From Curtobacterium pusillum (GTDB taxonomy: Bacteria; Actinomycetota; Actinomycetes; Actinomycetales; Microbacteriaceae): a DNA stretch of 64,000 nt. Numbering within the stretch: position 1 is the stretch's first letter; each line of letters begins with the position of its first letter. This document shows positions 41,271 to 51,066 of this stretch, in pieces. The notes under the pieces were generated by a model. It saw nothing but the letters and a program-made list of their open reading frames with translations. It was not told the origin of the DNA and made no database searches. The translations under genes and the position numbers were made by a program. Location of the stretch: assembly GCF_013359865.1 (NCBI RefSeq), contig NZ_JABMCE010000082.1, forward strand, positions 58,476 through 122,475, read 5' to 3'.

Positions 41271-42434
41271 ATGCGCATCCTGCACACCGGCGACTGGCAC
41301 CTCGGCCGCACCCTGCTGGGCGCAGACCTGCTCGAGCACCAGGCCGCGTTCCTGGACTGGCTCGTCGAGCAGGTGCGCGCGCGGGCGATCGACCTCGTCG
41401 TCGTCGCGGGCGACGTGTACGACCGCGCCATCCCGCCCGTCGACGCCGTCCGGATGCTGTCACGCGTGCTCGAACGGCTCGCCGGGACCACGACGGTCGT
41501 CATCACGCCGGGCAACCACGACTCCGCCGCGCGACTCGGGTTCGGGGCCGGCGTGATGGGCGCGCGGGTCCGGATCCTCGCCGAACCGGCCGGCATCGCC
41601 CTCCCGGTGGTCGTCGACGACCCGGACGGCCCGGTGGCGGTCTACGGCATCCCGTACCTCCACCCCGACCTCACCCGGTACGCGCTCGCGGCGGTGCCGG
41701 ACGAACCGCTCGCCCGGTCGCACCAGGCGGTCGTCGGCGCCGCGATGGACCGCGTCCGTGCGGACCTCGCCGAGCGCCCGGGCACGCGCAGCGTCGTCGT
41801 GGCGCACGCCTTCGTCGGCGGGACCGAACCGAGCGACAGCGAGCAGGACATCCGCGTCGGCGGCGTCGACCGCGTCGCCGAGTCCGTGTTCGACGGCATC
41901 GACTACGTCGCGCTCGGGCACCTGCACGGCCCGCAGCGGGTGGGCGTCAGCGATCGGGTCCGGTACGCGGGGTCGCCGCTCGCGTTCTCCTTCGGCGAGC
42001 GGAACCAGCGGAAGTCGGTGACCGTCGTCGACCTCGACGCCTCGGGGGCGGTCACGGTCGAGCTCGTCCCGGCACCCGTGCCACGACGCCTCGTCGACGT
42101 GCGTGGCGGCATCGACGACATCGAGTCCGGCGTGTACCGGTCCGCGGCGGACGCCTGGGTGCGGGTCGCCGTGACCGACACGGTGCACCCGGAGCGCATG
42201 TACGCGCGGGTCAAGCACCACTTCCCGCACGCGCTCGCCATCACCCACGAGCCGGCTGACCGTGGCGAGCGCGTCGCGGCCCGCGCGGTCACGGCGACGT
42301 CCGACCCGGTCGAGGTCGCAGCCGACTTCGTGTCCTTCGCCACCGGGGCCACGCCGGACGACGACGACCGGGCGATCCTGACCGAGGCGTACGAGGCCGC
42401 CGCTCTCGCCCTGCAGCGCGAGGGGGACCGCTGA
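41271..42434 (+). CDS. sbcD: DNA repair exonuclease SbcD (Mre11-like)
   Basis: The 387-residue nuclease subunit has all phosphoesterase motifs: HTGDWHLGR, AGDVYDRA, GNHDS, VVAHAFVGG and LGHLHGPQ, which bind two metals. With SbcC it opens hairpins and processes double-strand ends. The stop overlaps the sbcC start (TGATG). TAGCGT at 41259-41264 ends 6 nt before the ATG, a leaderless layout. Confidence 0.96.
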   Translation: MRILHTGDWHLGRTLLGADLLEHQAAFLDWLVEQVRARAIDLVVVAGDVYDRAIPPVDAVRMLSRVLERLAGTTTVVITPGNHDSAARLGFGAGVMGARVRILAEPAGIALPVVVDDPDGPVAVYGIPYLHPDLTRYALAAVPDEPLARSHQAVVGAAMDRVRADLAERPGTRSVVVAHAFVGGTEPSDSEQDIRVGGVDRVAESVFDGIDYVALGHLHGPQRVGVSDRVRYAGSPLAFSFGERNQRKSVTVVDLDASGAVTVELVPAPVPRRLVDVRGGIDDIESGVYRSAADAWVRVAVTDTVHPERMYARVKHHFPHALAITHEPADRGERVAARAVTATSDPVEVAADFVSFATGATPDDDDRAILTEAYEAAALALQREGDR

Positions 42435-45409
42435 TGTACCTGCACCGTCTCGAACTCCGCGCGATCGGCCCCTACCCGGACCTCGTGTCGATCGACTTCG
42501 CTGCGCTCGCCGCCTCCGGGGTGTTCCTGCTCGAGGGTCCGACGGGTTCGGGCAAGTCCACGATCATCGACGCCGTCGTGTTCGCCCTGTACGGCGGACT
42601 CGCCGGTGCCGACGCCAGCAACGACCGCCTGCACAGCCAGCACGCCGACCCCGCGGTCGAACCGTACGTCGAACTCGTCTTCGAGACCGGAGCGGGCGTG
42701 TACCGGGTCCGGCGCACCCCGCAGTACGACCGTCCGAAGCAGCGTGGGACCGGCACGGTCAAGCAGCAGGCTTCCGCCCAGCTCTTCCGGCTCGCCGGCC
42801 CGGCCGACGTCGCGGGTGAACCGATGTCCTCCCGCATCCCCGAGGTCGGTGTCGAGATCGCCCGGATCGTCGGTCTCGACAAGGCGCAGTTCCTGCAGAC
42901 CGTGGTGCTGCCGCAGGGCGAGTTCGCGCGCTTCCTTCGGTCCCCCGGCGAAGAACGTCGGAAGCTCCTGCAGTCGCTGTTCGGCACGCAGGTCTACGAC
43001 CGGACGGCGGACGAACTCGCCGCGCGGCGCCGTGCGGTCCAGGCCGAGGTCGACGGCGCCGACGCCCGGGTCCGCGACGCCCTGAACCGCTTCGCGCAGG
43101 CGGCCGGCGTCGACGAACCCGACGAGTCCGGTGTCCAGGGGACGGTCGCGGAGCTCCGGGCGACGGCCGACGCTGCCGAGTCCGCCCGTGCGACGGCTGC
43201 CCGGGCCGCGGCCGCGGCGGCGGAGCACGAGCAGTCGGTCACCGCCCGTGCCGCCGCGCTCGATCGTCGCGCCGCACTCCTCGTTCGTCGTGCACTGCTC
43301 GACGAGGGTGCTCCTGCGGTCGACGCCGCCCGGACCCGTCTCGCGCTGGGTGAGCGGGCAGCGCGGGTCGCGGCCGTCGCCGACGGGCTCGACGCCGCTC
43401 GTGCCCGCTCCGACGCCGCGACCGCCGCGGCTGACGCCCTCCGCTCCGGGCACGGCGTGACGGTCCACGGTGAAGCACTCGAGCGACAGCGCGCGACCGT
43501 GGCCGAGTGCCGTGCTGCGGTCCGGCACCTGATCGCCGTCGAGGACGGCATCCCGGGTCGCCGCCGGGCCATCAAGGATGCCGCCGTCCGCGGCGAGCAG
43601 CTCACCGCACGGCTCGCCGAGCTCGACGCCGCGCTGGAGTCCCGCCCGGCCGAACGCGCGCGCATCGTCGAGGACGCACGCGCGGCCGCCGAGCTGGCCG
43701 CCGGTGCCGAGGCCGCGCGGCTCGAGGTCGACCGCGTCCACCGGGTGCGCACGGACCTCGTGGCCCGGGCCGAACGGGAGCGACGCGTCCGCGGCGCCGA
43801 GCAGGCGGTGACGAGCGCGCGTTCCGCCGCGCACGAACTCGTCCGCGCCGAGCAGCAGCTGCGGGAACGACGGATCGCCGGGCTCGCCGGGGAGCTCGGG
43901 TCCGCACTCGCGCCGGGGGACCCGTGCCCGGTGTGCGGCGCCATGGAGCACCCGGTCGTCGCGACCCCGCAGGACGACCACCCGACGACGGAATCGATCG
44001 ACGCCGCAGCCTCCCTCGCTCGGCGTGCCGAGCAGGACCTCGGCGACGCGGCCACCGTGCTCGCGGTCGAGCGCGCCGAACTCGAGCGGCTCGTGCAGGT
44101 CCTGGGCGACACGGACGCTGCGACCGTGGACGCTCTGGCAGCCGCCGCCGACGCCAGGGTCGCAGCCGTGCACGACGCGTCGGTGCGGGTCCGCCGGCTC
44201 GAACAGCAGCGCGCCGCGCACGACGAGCAGACCCGGACGCTCGAACGACAGCGCAACGAGGTCGACGCCGAACGGGCCGTCCTCGCGGGGTCGGCCGCCG
44301 CGGACACGGAGCGCCTCGAGCAGGACGTCACGGCGGTGCGCGGGGCGGTCGAGCGGTTCGCCGGACACCTCGACGAGGCGCAGGGCACCCTCCGCGCGGG
44401 TGTCGAGCAGCTCGATGTCCTCATCGCCCGCCTGGACGCCGTCGCGCAGGCCGACGACCGCGCCGCCGTGGCCGCAGCGGCCGTGCGGGACCGCGCCGAC
44501 GAGGTCGAGCGTGCCCTCGCCGAGCAGGAGTTCGACGACGTGTCAGCGGCCCGCGCCGGCATCCTGGACCGGGCCGACGCCGAACGACTCCGGGACGACG
44601 TCGCACGCGCCGACCGGGAACGCGCCGTGGTCGACGCCGGACTCGCCGAGCCTGCGGTGATCGCTGCTGCCGAGGACGATCCGGCAGCGCTCGACCTCGC
44701 TGCCGCCCGGGCCGCGCGGGACGAGACCGCGGCGGCAGCGGACGCCGCGACACGTGTCGCGACCTCGGCGGGTGACCGTGCCGCCGCCTCCGAGCAGTGC
44801 GCGGCCGACCTCGCCCTCGCGATCAGTGCGCGTGACGACACGTCGGCTCGCAGCCGCGCGGTCGTGCGGCTCGCCGACATCGCCGCGGGCGCGCCCTCGG
44901 TGAACCCGAGCGGCATCACCCTCGGCACCTACGTCCTGATGCGGCGGTTCGAGGACGTCGTCGCCGCGGCCAACGACCGGTTGCGGGCGATGCTCGCGGG
45001 CCGGTTCACGCTGGAGACCTCGGACGAGCGGGAGTCCGGCTCACGTGCGCGTCGCACGGGTCTCGCGCTCGCCGTGCACGACCAGTCGACCGACACGGTG
45101 CGCGACCCCCGGAGCCTCTCCGGCGGTGAGACCTTCACGGTGTCGCTCTGCCTGGCGCTCGGGCTCGCCGACGTGGTGCAGGCCGAGGCGGGTGGGGTGT
45201 CGCTCGGCACGCTGTTCGTCGACGAGGGGTTCGGCACGCTCGACCCGGAGACGCTCGACGACGTGATCGGGCAGCTGTCCCGGCTGACTGCGGGCGGTCG
45301 GCAGGTCGGGATCGTCAGCCACGTCGAGGAACTCAAGCAGCGCATCCCGGAGCGGATCGCGGTGCGACGCACGGCGATGGGCGGCTCGCGCGTGACGACG
45401 ACCGTCTGA
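42434..45409 (+). CDS. sbcC: DNA repair exonuclease SbcC (Rad50-like SMC ATPase)
   Basis: The 991-residue protein has an N-terminal Walker A GPTGSGKST (~35-43), long Ala/Arg/Glu-rich coiled coils, a zinc-hook CPVC at ~498-501, and a C-terminal signature LSGGETFTVSLCLALGLAD (~894) with Walker B LFVDEGFGTLD (~929). It forms the ATP-driven clamp for SbcD. The coils are Ala-rich as usual in high-GC organisms. Confidence 0.96.
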   Translation: MYLHRLELRAIGPYPDLVSIDFAALAASGVFLLEGPTGSGKSTIIDAVVFALYGGLAGADASNDRLHSQHADPAVEPYVELVFETGAGVYRVRRTPQYDRPKQRGTGTVKQQASAQLFRLAGPADVAGEPMSSRIPEVGVEIARIVGLDKAQFLQTVVLPQGEFARFLRSPGEERRKLLQSLFGTQVYDRTADELAARRRAVQAEVDGADARVRDALNRFAQAAGVDEPDESGVQGTVAELRATADAAESARATAARAAAAAAEHEQSVTARAAALDRRAALLVRRALLDEGAPAVDAARTRLALGERAARVAAVADGLDAARARSDAATAAADALRSGHGVTVHGEALERQRATVAECRAAVRHLIAVEDGIPGRRRAIKDAAVRGEQLTARLAELDAALESRPAERARIVEDARAAAELAAGAEAARLEVDRVHRVRTDLVARAERERRVRGAEQAVTSARSAAHELVRAEQQLRERRIAGLAGELGSALAPGDPCPVCGAMEHPVVATPQDDHPTTESIDAAASLARRAEQDLGDAATVLAVERAELERLVQVLGDTDAATVDALAAAADARVAAVHDASVRVRRLEQQRAAHDEQTRTLERQRNEVDAERAVLAGSAAADTERLEQDVTAVRGAVERFAGHLDEAQGTLRAGVEQLDVLIARLDAVAQADDRAAVAAAAVRDRADEVERALAEQEFDDVSAARAGILDRADAERLRDDVARADRERAVVDAGLAEPAVIAAAEDDPAALDLAAARAARDETAAAADAATRVATSAGDRAAASEQCAADLALAISARDDTSARSRAVVRLADIAAGAPSVNPSGITLGTYVLMRRFEDVVAAANDRLRAMLAGRFTLETSDERESGSRARRTGLALAVHDQSTDTVRDPRSLSGGETFTVSLCLALGLADVVQAEAGGVSLGTLFVDEGFGTLDPETLDDVIGQLSRLTAGGRQVGIVSHVEELKQRIPERIAVRRTAMGGSRVTTTV

Positions 45410-45430
45410 CCCCGCACGAACGCGTGGCGC

Positions 45431-45489
45431 GCACCCGCACGCCGAGCGCACCCGGGCGCCGAGTGCACCCGGCGCCGAGCGCACCCGTC
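45431..45489. repeat. Short tandem repeat (16-17 bp units) after sbcC
   Basis: Three imperfect units of GCACCCGNGCGCCGAGC type (17, 17 and 16 bp) plus a partial fourth lie between the end of sbcC and the convergent small membrane-protein gene, touching the latter's stop codon. Confidence 0.7.
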
Positions 45490-45664
45490 AGGGCGAGGGC
45501 GAGACGTCCACCGTGCCGTCGGGCGGCGGCAGGATGTCCGCTGCGATCCACGGGAACACCCACGTGAAGAGCACGAAGACGATCGCGGCGAGGAGCACGA
45601 GCAGCTCGATCACCTTGACGACGGCCGGGCCGGGCAGGATGCGCCACACGAACGGGAAGATCAC
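45488..45664 (-). CDS. Small membrane protein next to the class E sortase
   Basis: The 58-residue product starts with GTG 45664 in a GTGA overlap with the sortase stop. It is one long helix region (VVKVIELLVLLAAIVFVLFTWVFPWIAA) followed by a Pro-rich tail. Small single-helix proteins are commonly encoded right after srtE in actinomycetes. Translation coupling supports it as a real gene; function is unknown. Confidence 0.75.
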   Translation of the reverse strand: MIFPFVWRILPGPAVVKVIELLVLLAAIVFVLFTWVFPWIAADILPPPDGTVDVSPSP

Positions 45665-46476
45665 TTCGGCGTCTCCGAGAGTTCCTTCGGGGTGCCCTCC
45701 GAGGCGGGCATCCAGTAGTCGAGCTTGGCGTGCGTGATGAACCGCTCCTTGGCGGACCACATCGGGTGGCACGCGGTGAGGGTGAGCCAGCGGTCGTCGG
45801 CGGTGGGCTCGACCCCGGGCTTGTTCGGCACGGGAGCGATGGTCTCGATGTGGTCCGGCGTGACGATCTGCGAGTCCGTGACCTTGTACACGTACCAGAC
45901 GTCGAACTTCGTCTTGGCATCGGTGACGCGCACGACGATGTCGTCCCCGGTCTTGAGCTCGGCGATCTGGTTCAGCGGCTTGCCGTAGGTCACGCGGTGT
46001 CCGGCGACGGCGAAGTTGCCCTCGGCACCCGGCATCGCGGTGCCCTGGTAGTGGCCGAGGCCGACGGTGTTGAGGACCTTCTCACGATCGGTTCCCTCGC
46101 CGATGGGACGGTCGTAGTCCGTGCCGAAGCGGGGGATCTGCATCGTGCCGAACACGTCCGCGAGGTTCGGCGGCTCGGCGAGCACGGGCGCGGTTCCGCG
46201 GTGCTCGGTGCCGGTGTCGGTACCGGTCCCGGAGGTCTTTTTCTGCCCGAGGCCTTCGACGAGCTTCGTCTGCGCGTTCACGGCGACGACGTCGGTCCAC
46301 CACGCCGTCCACACGACGTACAGGCCGGTTCCGGCGCCGGCGATGATGAGGAGTTCCGCGATGAGCGAGACGATCGCGCCGCCCACGGTCTGGCGACGGC
46401 GCGGTGCCGGAGGTGCCCCACCGGCGGAACCGTCGCGGCGGTCTCGGCGCGACGGGAGTGTCTCGTGTGCGGTCAC
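45661..46476 (-). CDS. Class E sortase
   Basis: The 271-residue transpeptidase has one N-terminal helix (IVSLIAELLIIAGAGTGLYVVW), a linker and a sortase domain with catalytic His in AGHRVTYG (~159), Cys in LTLTACHPMW (~227) and Arg in the following KERFI. Class E sortases attach LAXTG-type proteins to the cell wall. No sorting-signal substrate is encoded in this window. Start is GTG 46476. Confidence 0.93.
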   Translation of the reverse strand: MTAHETLPSRRDRRDGSAGGAPPAPRRRQTVGGAIVSLIAELLIIAGAGTGLYVVWTAWWTDVVAVNAQTKLVEGLGQKKTSGTGTDTGTEHRGTAPVLAEPPNLADVFGTMQIPRFGTDYDRPIGEGTDREKVLNTVGLGHYQGTAMPGAEGNFAVAGHRVTYGKPLNQIAELKTGDDIVVRVTDAKTKFDVWYVYKVTDSQIVTPDHIETIAPVPNKPGVEPTADDRWLTLTACHPMWSAKERFITHAKLDYWMPASEGTPKELSETPK

Positions 46477-46573
46477 GGGGCTCCTGATCCGGGTGGGGTG
46501 GTGGGACAGGTCTATCAGATCACGGCGTCGGGCCCGTGACGAGGTTGCCCACAGGGACCGTTACCGTGAGGAG

Positions 46574-47011
46574 ATGCAGCACGTCCTCCGCCCGTTCACG
46601 CCCGCCGACACCGAGTCCGTCATCGCCGTCTGGGAGGCGTGCGGCCTCGTCCGGCCGTGGAACGACCCGCGACGTGACATCGCGCGCAAGCTGACGGTGC
46701 AGCCCGAGCTGTTCCTCGTGGCCGAGGATGCGGGGGACCCCGGGCGTCCGATCGTCGGCGCGGGCATGGCCGGGTTCGACGGGCATCGCGGCTGGGTGAA
46801 CTACCTCGCGGTGCGGCCGGACCTGCAGGGGTCGGGGCTCGGACGGGCGTTCATGGCCGAGTTCGAGCGGCTGCTGACGGACCTGGGGTGCCCGAAGCTC
46901 AACCTCCAGGTCCGTGCCGGGAACGAGCAGGTGCTCGGCTTCTACGAGGCGCTCGGCTACGCGGCGGACCACACCGTCTCGCTCGGCAAGCGTCTCATCC
47001 CCGACGTCTGA
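46574..47011 (+). CDS. ypeA: GNAT acetyltransferase YpeA
   Basis: The 145-residue protein follows Escherichia coli YpeA closely as I recall it: VWEACGLVRPWNDPRRDI near the N-terminus, GFDGHRGWVNYLAV, LGCPKLNLQVR, NEQVLGFYEALGY and LGKRLI at the end. GNAT core motif is VRPDLQGSGLGRAFM. Substrate is unknown. TACCGT (46562-46567) ends 6 nt before ATG, and the intervening GAGGAG is too close for a normal ribosome-binding site, so leaderless initiation is likely. Confidence 0.9.
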   Translation: MQHVLRPFTPADTESVIAVWEACGLVRPWNDPRRDIARKLTVQPELFLVAEDAGDPGRPIVGAGMAGFDGHRGWVNYLAVRPDLQGSGLGRAFMAEFERLLTDLGCPKLNLQVRAGNEQVLGFYEALGYAADHTVSLGKRLIPDV

Positions 47012-47048
47012 CCTCCCGAGACTCGGTTCGCTTCCGCCGAGCGCCCCG

Positions 47049-47981
47049 CTACGCGAGCGCGAGGCCGACGGACGCCGCCAACGCCAGCACGATGCCGGTC
47101 CACTGCACGGCCGTGAGCCGCTCGCGCAGCACGACCCCCGCGAGCACGACCGTCCCGATCGGGTAGAGCGCGTTGAGCACGCTCATCACGGGCAGCGTCG
47201 CCGGGTCGTCGCTGGAGTGCAGCCCCGCCTGGATGAAGACGTTCGCCAGCGCGTCGAGGACGCCGCAGGCGACCACCGTGACCAGCAGGCGGACCGGCCG
47301 GCGTCCGGACGGCCCTGGAGTCGCGGCAGACCCCGCGAGGACGGCCTCCGTTGCCGGGTCTGCCGTGCCTCCAGATCGTGCGACCGGTCCCGAGACGACC
47401 GCCGCCGTGCCGAGCAGCACCGCCTGCAGCACCCGCGCCACGACGAGCGGTGCGACCCGGGAGTCCGACGGCGTCATGTCGTAGGCGAGCACGATCCCGC
47501 CGAAGCCGCACCCGGCGACCGCGGCCGTCACGAGGCCGCCGACCGTCACCCGCGCGCCGGAGGTGTCCCGGACCGCCGCGACGAGCACGACCGCGACGAC
47601 CGCGACCACCAGCGCGGCGACCGCGAGCCCGGACAGCGCCGTCCCGCGGAACACCGCGACCAGCACCGGCACGACGGCTGCGAACACGGCGGTGAGCGGC
47701 GAGAGCACGCTCATCGGCCCGATCGCCAGCGCACGGTAGAGGAGGAGCACCGCGACGCCGCCGGACGCCCCCGCGACCGCGCCCCAGAGCACGGCCGTCC
47801 CGGTGAACGCCCCGCCGACCACCACGAGCCCGAGCAGCAGTGGCACGATCCCGACCGCCGCGGCGACGGCGGTGACCGTGACCGCACGGAGGCGACGGGA
47901 CGCGAGCCCGCCCAGGAAGTCGGCGAACCCGTAGACGAGGGCGCCGGACAGGCCGAGGAGGACGGTGAGCACGGCTCCCAT
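47049..47981 (-). CDS. EamA/DMT-family transporter
   Basis: The 310-residue protein has ten helices in two EamA halves (e.g. VYGFADFLGGLASRRL, LLYRALAIGPMSVLSPLTAVFAAVVPVL; second half NVFIQAGLHS, MSVLNALYPIGTVVLAGVVLRERLT). It probably exports a metabolite or amino acid. A palindromic repeat copy encodes residues ~203-222 in a hydrophilic loop between the halves, lengthening that loop. ATG 47981 lies only 27 bp from a divergent GTG. Confidence 0.88.
   Translation of the reverse strand: MGAVLTVLLGLSGALVYGFADFLGGLASRRLRAVTVTAVAAAVGIVPLLLGLVVVGGAFTGTAVLWGAVAGASGGVAVLLLYRALAIGPMSVLSPLTAVFAAVVPVLVAVFRGTALSGLAVAALVVAVVAVVLVAAVRDTSGARVTVGGLVTAAVAGCGFGGIVLAYDMTPSDSRVAPLVVARVLQAVLLGTAAVVSGPVARSGGTADPATEAVLAGSAATPGPSGRRPVRLLVTVVACGVLDALANVFIQAGLHSSDDPATLPVMSVLNALYPIGTVVLAGVVLRERLTAVQWTGIVLALAASVGLALA
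47315..47374. repeat. Palindromic repeat copy inside the EamA gene
   Basis: Arms CTGGAGTCGCGGCAGACCC (47315-47333) and GGGTCTGCCGTGCCTCCAG (47356-47374) match with two mismatches in 19. The outer CTGGAG/CTCCAG and CCGTGCCTCC core are those of the dispersed palindrome family. It is in frame and encodes a Gly/Ala/Thr/Pro loop. Confidence 0.7.
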
Positions 47982-48008
47982 CCTGCCCGGCCCGGTACCC
48001 TGCGTGGC

Positions 48009-49130
48009 GTGAGCGTTCCCTACCACCGCCTGCCCCGCGTCGACGCACGCTGGAGGTGGTGGCGCCCGTTCGTGGCCCTCGCGTTCCTGGCCGGCTGGTA
48101 CGTCGTCTCGCAGGTCCTGATCGTGTTCGGGTTCATCATCCCGATCGGCCGGATCGGTGGCGTCGACGCGGTCCTGGACTTCCAGCGGAAGCTCGCGGAC
48201 TCGGCGCTCGACCCGACCGATCCGCTCGTGATCTCGGTGTCGCTCGTGTCACTCGTGGTGCTCCTGCCCGGCATCCTGCTCGCGGTGAAGGTCGCTCGCA
48301 TCGGTCCGGCGGGCATCCTGTCGTCCACGCGCTTCCGGGTCCGTTGGCGGTGGACCGCGTGGTGCCTGCTCCCGACGCTCGTGATCTCCGCGATCATGTT
48401 CGTCGCGCAGACGTGGGGCACGTTCACGTTCGACGGCGGCCTCGGCTGGAACACCGCCGTGATCGGGCAGTCCACCGTGACGCTGGGCACACTCACCACG
48501 ACGATCGTGCTCGTCGTGGTGCTCGTGCCGTTCCAGGGCGCGGCGGAGGAGTACATCTTCCGCGGCTTCCTCATGCAGACGATCGGCTCGTGGATCCCGG
48601 TCCGTGTCGTCGGCACCGTGGTCGCCGTCGCGGTCTCGACGGTGGTGTTCGCGCTGCTGCACATCCCCAACGGCTACAACGTGTGGGGCATCCTCGACGT
48701 CGGCTCGTTCGGCCTCATCGCGGCCGTCATCGTGCTCCGGACCGGCGGCCTGGAGGCAACCGTCCTGCAGCACGCGTTCAACAACATCATGATCTTCGTG
48801 CTGCAGGCGCCGGGCTGGTCGAAGATCGACCTCGACTCGTCGAACGGCACGATCGGCGGATGGCTCCTGACCCTGGTGACGTCGCTCGCGTACTGGGGGA
48901 TGGTGGAGTTCCTCGCGAAGTGGCGGGGGCTCGACCGGCGGTGCGCCGGCTCTCCGGCTCCCCGGTTCCGTGGTGCGGTGCCGGCCTGGGCAGGCGGCAA
49001 GCGCTGGTTCCGACCTGGAGGCACGGGCTGGGCGAGCGCTCCGGCCCGGCTCGACGACGCGGTCGCGTCGGACGACGGGGCCTCCGGCGGGGCTGTGGAC
49101 AACGTCGTGGGTGTCGCCGGTCGCCCGTAG
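48009..49130 (+). CDS. CPBP-family intramembrane metalloprotease
   Basis: The 373-residue protein has about eight helices and the Abi/CPBP motifs: EEYIFRGFL (motif 1, ~180), FALLHIPNGYN (motif 2) and HAFNN (motif 3). These place a glutamate/histidine site inside the membrane. A low-complexity Gly/Ala/Pro tail of ~60 residues follows the last helix. TACCCT (47996-48001) ends 7 nt before GTG 48009; the gap to the divergent EamA start is so short that the two promoters must overlap. Confidence 0.88.
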   Translation: MSVPYHRLPRVDARWRWWRPFVALAFLAGWYVVSQVLIVFGFIIPIGRIGGVDAVLDFQRKLADSALDPTDPLVISVSLVSLVVLLPGILLAVKVARIGPAGILSSTRFRVRWRWTAWCLLPTLVISAIMFVAQTWGTFTFDGGLGWNTAVIGQSTVTLGTLTTTIVLVVVLVPFQGAAEEYIFRGFLMQTIGSWIPVRVVGTVVAVAVSTVVFALLHIPNGYNVWGILDVGSFGLIAAVIVLRTGGLEATVLQHAFNNIMIFVLQAPGWSKIDLDSSNGTIGGWLLTLVTSLAYWGMVEFLAKWRGLDRRCAGSPAPRFRGAVPAWAGGKRWFRPGGTGWASAPARLDDAVASDDGASGGAVDNVVGVAGRP

Positions 49131-49139
49131 GCTCGTCGC

Positions 49140-50987
49140 ATGAGCACCACGCCCGCGCCCGCCGCCGTGTCTGCTTCCCGCGCCGCAGCGCTCGACGTGC
49201 TGCACCGCGTGTGGGGTTACGACGACTTCCGCGGGGCGCAGGCGGCGATCATCGACCAGGTCGTCGCGGGCGGTGACGCGCTCGTCCTCATGCCGACCGG
49301 TGGCGGCAAGTCGCTCTGCTACCAGGTGCCCGCGCTCGTGCGGGACGGCGTCGGCGTGGTCGTGTCGCCGCTCATCGCCCTCATGCAGGACCAGGTCGAC
49401 GCCCTCGCGGCGAACGGCGTCAAGGCGGCGTTCCTCAACTCCACGCAGGGGCCGGACGAACGCGCCCGGGTCGAACGCGCCGTCGTCTCGGGTGAGGTCG
49501 ACATGCTCTACCTCGCGCCCGAGCGGCTCCGGCTCGAGTCCACGCGCGCGCTGCTCGACCGTGCCCGGATCGCCCTCTTCGCCATCGACGAGGCGCACTG
49601 CGTCGCCCAGTGGGGCCACGACTTCCGCCCGGACTACCTCGAGCTGAGCGTCCTGCACGAGCGCTGGCCGACGGTGCCGCGCATCGCCCTCACCGCGACC
49701 GCGACGCCGCAGACCCACCGCGAGATCTCCGCACGCCTCGGCCTCGACGACGCCGCGCACTTCGTCGCCGACTTCGACCGCCCGAACATCCAGTACCGCA
49801 TCGAGCCGAAGACCGGGGCGCTGCAACAGCTGCTCACCTTCATCCGCACCGAGCACAGCGGCGACGCGGGCATCGTCTACTGCCTGTCCCGGAACTCGGT
49901 CGAACGCACCGCCGCAGCCCTGTCCGAGCAGGGCATCCCGGCCCTGCCGTACCACGCCGGTCTCGACGCCAGGGTGCGGGAGCGGAACCAGTCCACCTTC
50001 CTGCGCGAGGACGGCGTCGTCATGGTCGCCACCATCGCGTTCGGCATGGGGATCGACAAGCCGGACGTCCGGTTCGTGGCGCACCTCGACCTGCCGAAGT
50101 CGGTGGAGGGGTACTACCAGGAGACCGGTCGCGCCGGCCGTGACGGACTGCCGTCGACCGCCTGGCTGGCGTACGGCCTCAACGACGTGGTGCAGCAGCG
50201 CCGGATGATCGACCAATCCGAGGGCGATGCCGCACACCGCCGGCAGCTCAGCGCCCACCTCGACGCCATGCTCGCCCTGTGCGAGACGATCGAGTGCCGC
50301 CGGGTCCGGCTGCTCGCCTACTTCGGGCAGGACTCCACGGCGTGCGGCAACTGCGACACGTGCATCGCCCCGCCCGAGTCGTGGGACGGCACGGTGCCGG
50401 CGCAGAAGCTCCTCTCCACCGTCGTCCGCCTCGACCGTGAGCGCGGGCAGCGGTACGGCGTCTCGCACCTCGTCGACATCCTCGTCGGCAAGCAGTCCCC
50501 CCGCGTGCAGGAACTCCGGCACGAGTCCCTCGCCACGTTCGGCATCGGCAGTGACCTGAGCGAAGGGGAGTGGCGTGCTGTGGCCCGGCAGCTGCTCGCG
50601 CAGGGGTACGCCGCGGTGTCCGGGGACGGCTTCGGCACCGTCGTGCTGAGCCCGACGAGCGCCGACGTCCTGGGTGGCAAGGTGGTCGTCCGGATGCGCC
50701 GGGACCCGGTCAGGGCACCTCGCGCCAGCCGCTCCCGCCGCGCGGTCGTGACCGACATGCCACAAGAGGCAGTGGGACTGTTCGAGGCCCTGCGCGCCTG
50801 GCGTGCGGCCCAGGCGCGCGAGCAGGGCGTCCCCGCGTACGTCGTCTTCAACGACGCGACGCTGCGCGGCATCGCGGCGGTGAAGCCCGCCGACGAAGAC
50901 CAGCTCTCCGAGATCTCCGGCGTCGGCGGAGCGAAGCTCGAACGGTACGGTCGCGCGGTGCTCGACGTGGTCGCGGCCGCCGAGTGA
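49140..50987 (+). CDS. recQ: ATP-dependent DNA helicase RecQ
   Basis: The 615-residue helicase has motif 0 ([10 protein letters not shown]), Walker A TGGGKS (~50-55), DEAH (~149), ALTATA, a zinc-binding set ([15 protein letters not shown], ~380-408), a winged-helix region and a C-terminal HRDC domain (~540-610, [21 protein letters not shown]). It acts in recombination and fork repair. The TAG stop of the CPBP gene forms the first three bases of TAGGCT (49128-49133), 6 nt before ATG 49140. Confidence 0.96.
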   Translation: MSTTPAPAAVSASRAAALDVLHRVWGYDDFRGAQAAIIDQVVAGGDALVLMPTGGGKSLCYQVPALVRDGVGVVVSPLIALMQDQVDALAANGVKAAFLNSTQGPDERARVERAVVSGEVDMLYLAPERLRLESTRALLDRARIALFAIDEAHCVAQWGHDFRPDYLELSVLHERWPTVPRIALTATATPQTHREISARLGLDDAAHFVADFDRPNIQYRIEPKTGALQQLLTFIRTEHSGDAGIVYCLSRNSVERTAAALSEQGIPALPYHAGLDARVRERNQSTFLREDGVVMVATIAFGMGIDKPDVRFVAHLDLPKSVEGYYQETGRAGRDGLPSTAWLAYGLNDVVQQRRMIDQSEGDAAHRRQLSAHLDAMLALCETIECRRVRLLAYFGQDSTACGNCDTCIAPPESWDGTVPAQKLLSTVVRLDRERGQRYGVSHLVDILVGKQSPRVQELRHESLATFGIGSDLSEGEWRAVARQLLAQGYAAVSGDGFGTVVLSPTSADVLGGKVVVRMRRDPVRAPRASRSRRAVVTDMPQEAVGLFEALRAWRAAQAREQGVPAYVVFNDATLRGIAAVKPADEDQLSEISGVGGAKLERYGRAVLDVVAAAE

Positions 50988-51032
50988 TCCGGGCACATGC
51001 CGCCAAGGGCATGCAATCGCATCCGTGATCAC

Positions 51033-51038
51033 TACACT
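51033..51038 (+). promoter_or_regulatory. Putative -10 box (TACACT) for the acyltransferase gene
   Basis: TACACT lies 28 bp before GTG 51067, leaving a ~20-nt leader that contains GAGGAGG. No strong -35 is seen. Confidence 0.4.
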
Positions 51039-51066
51039 CGGAACCTCCCGTCACGAGGAGGCCCCG

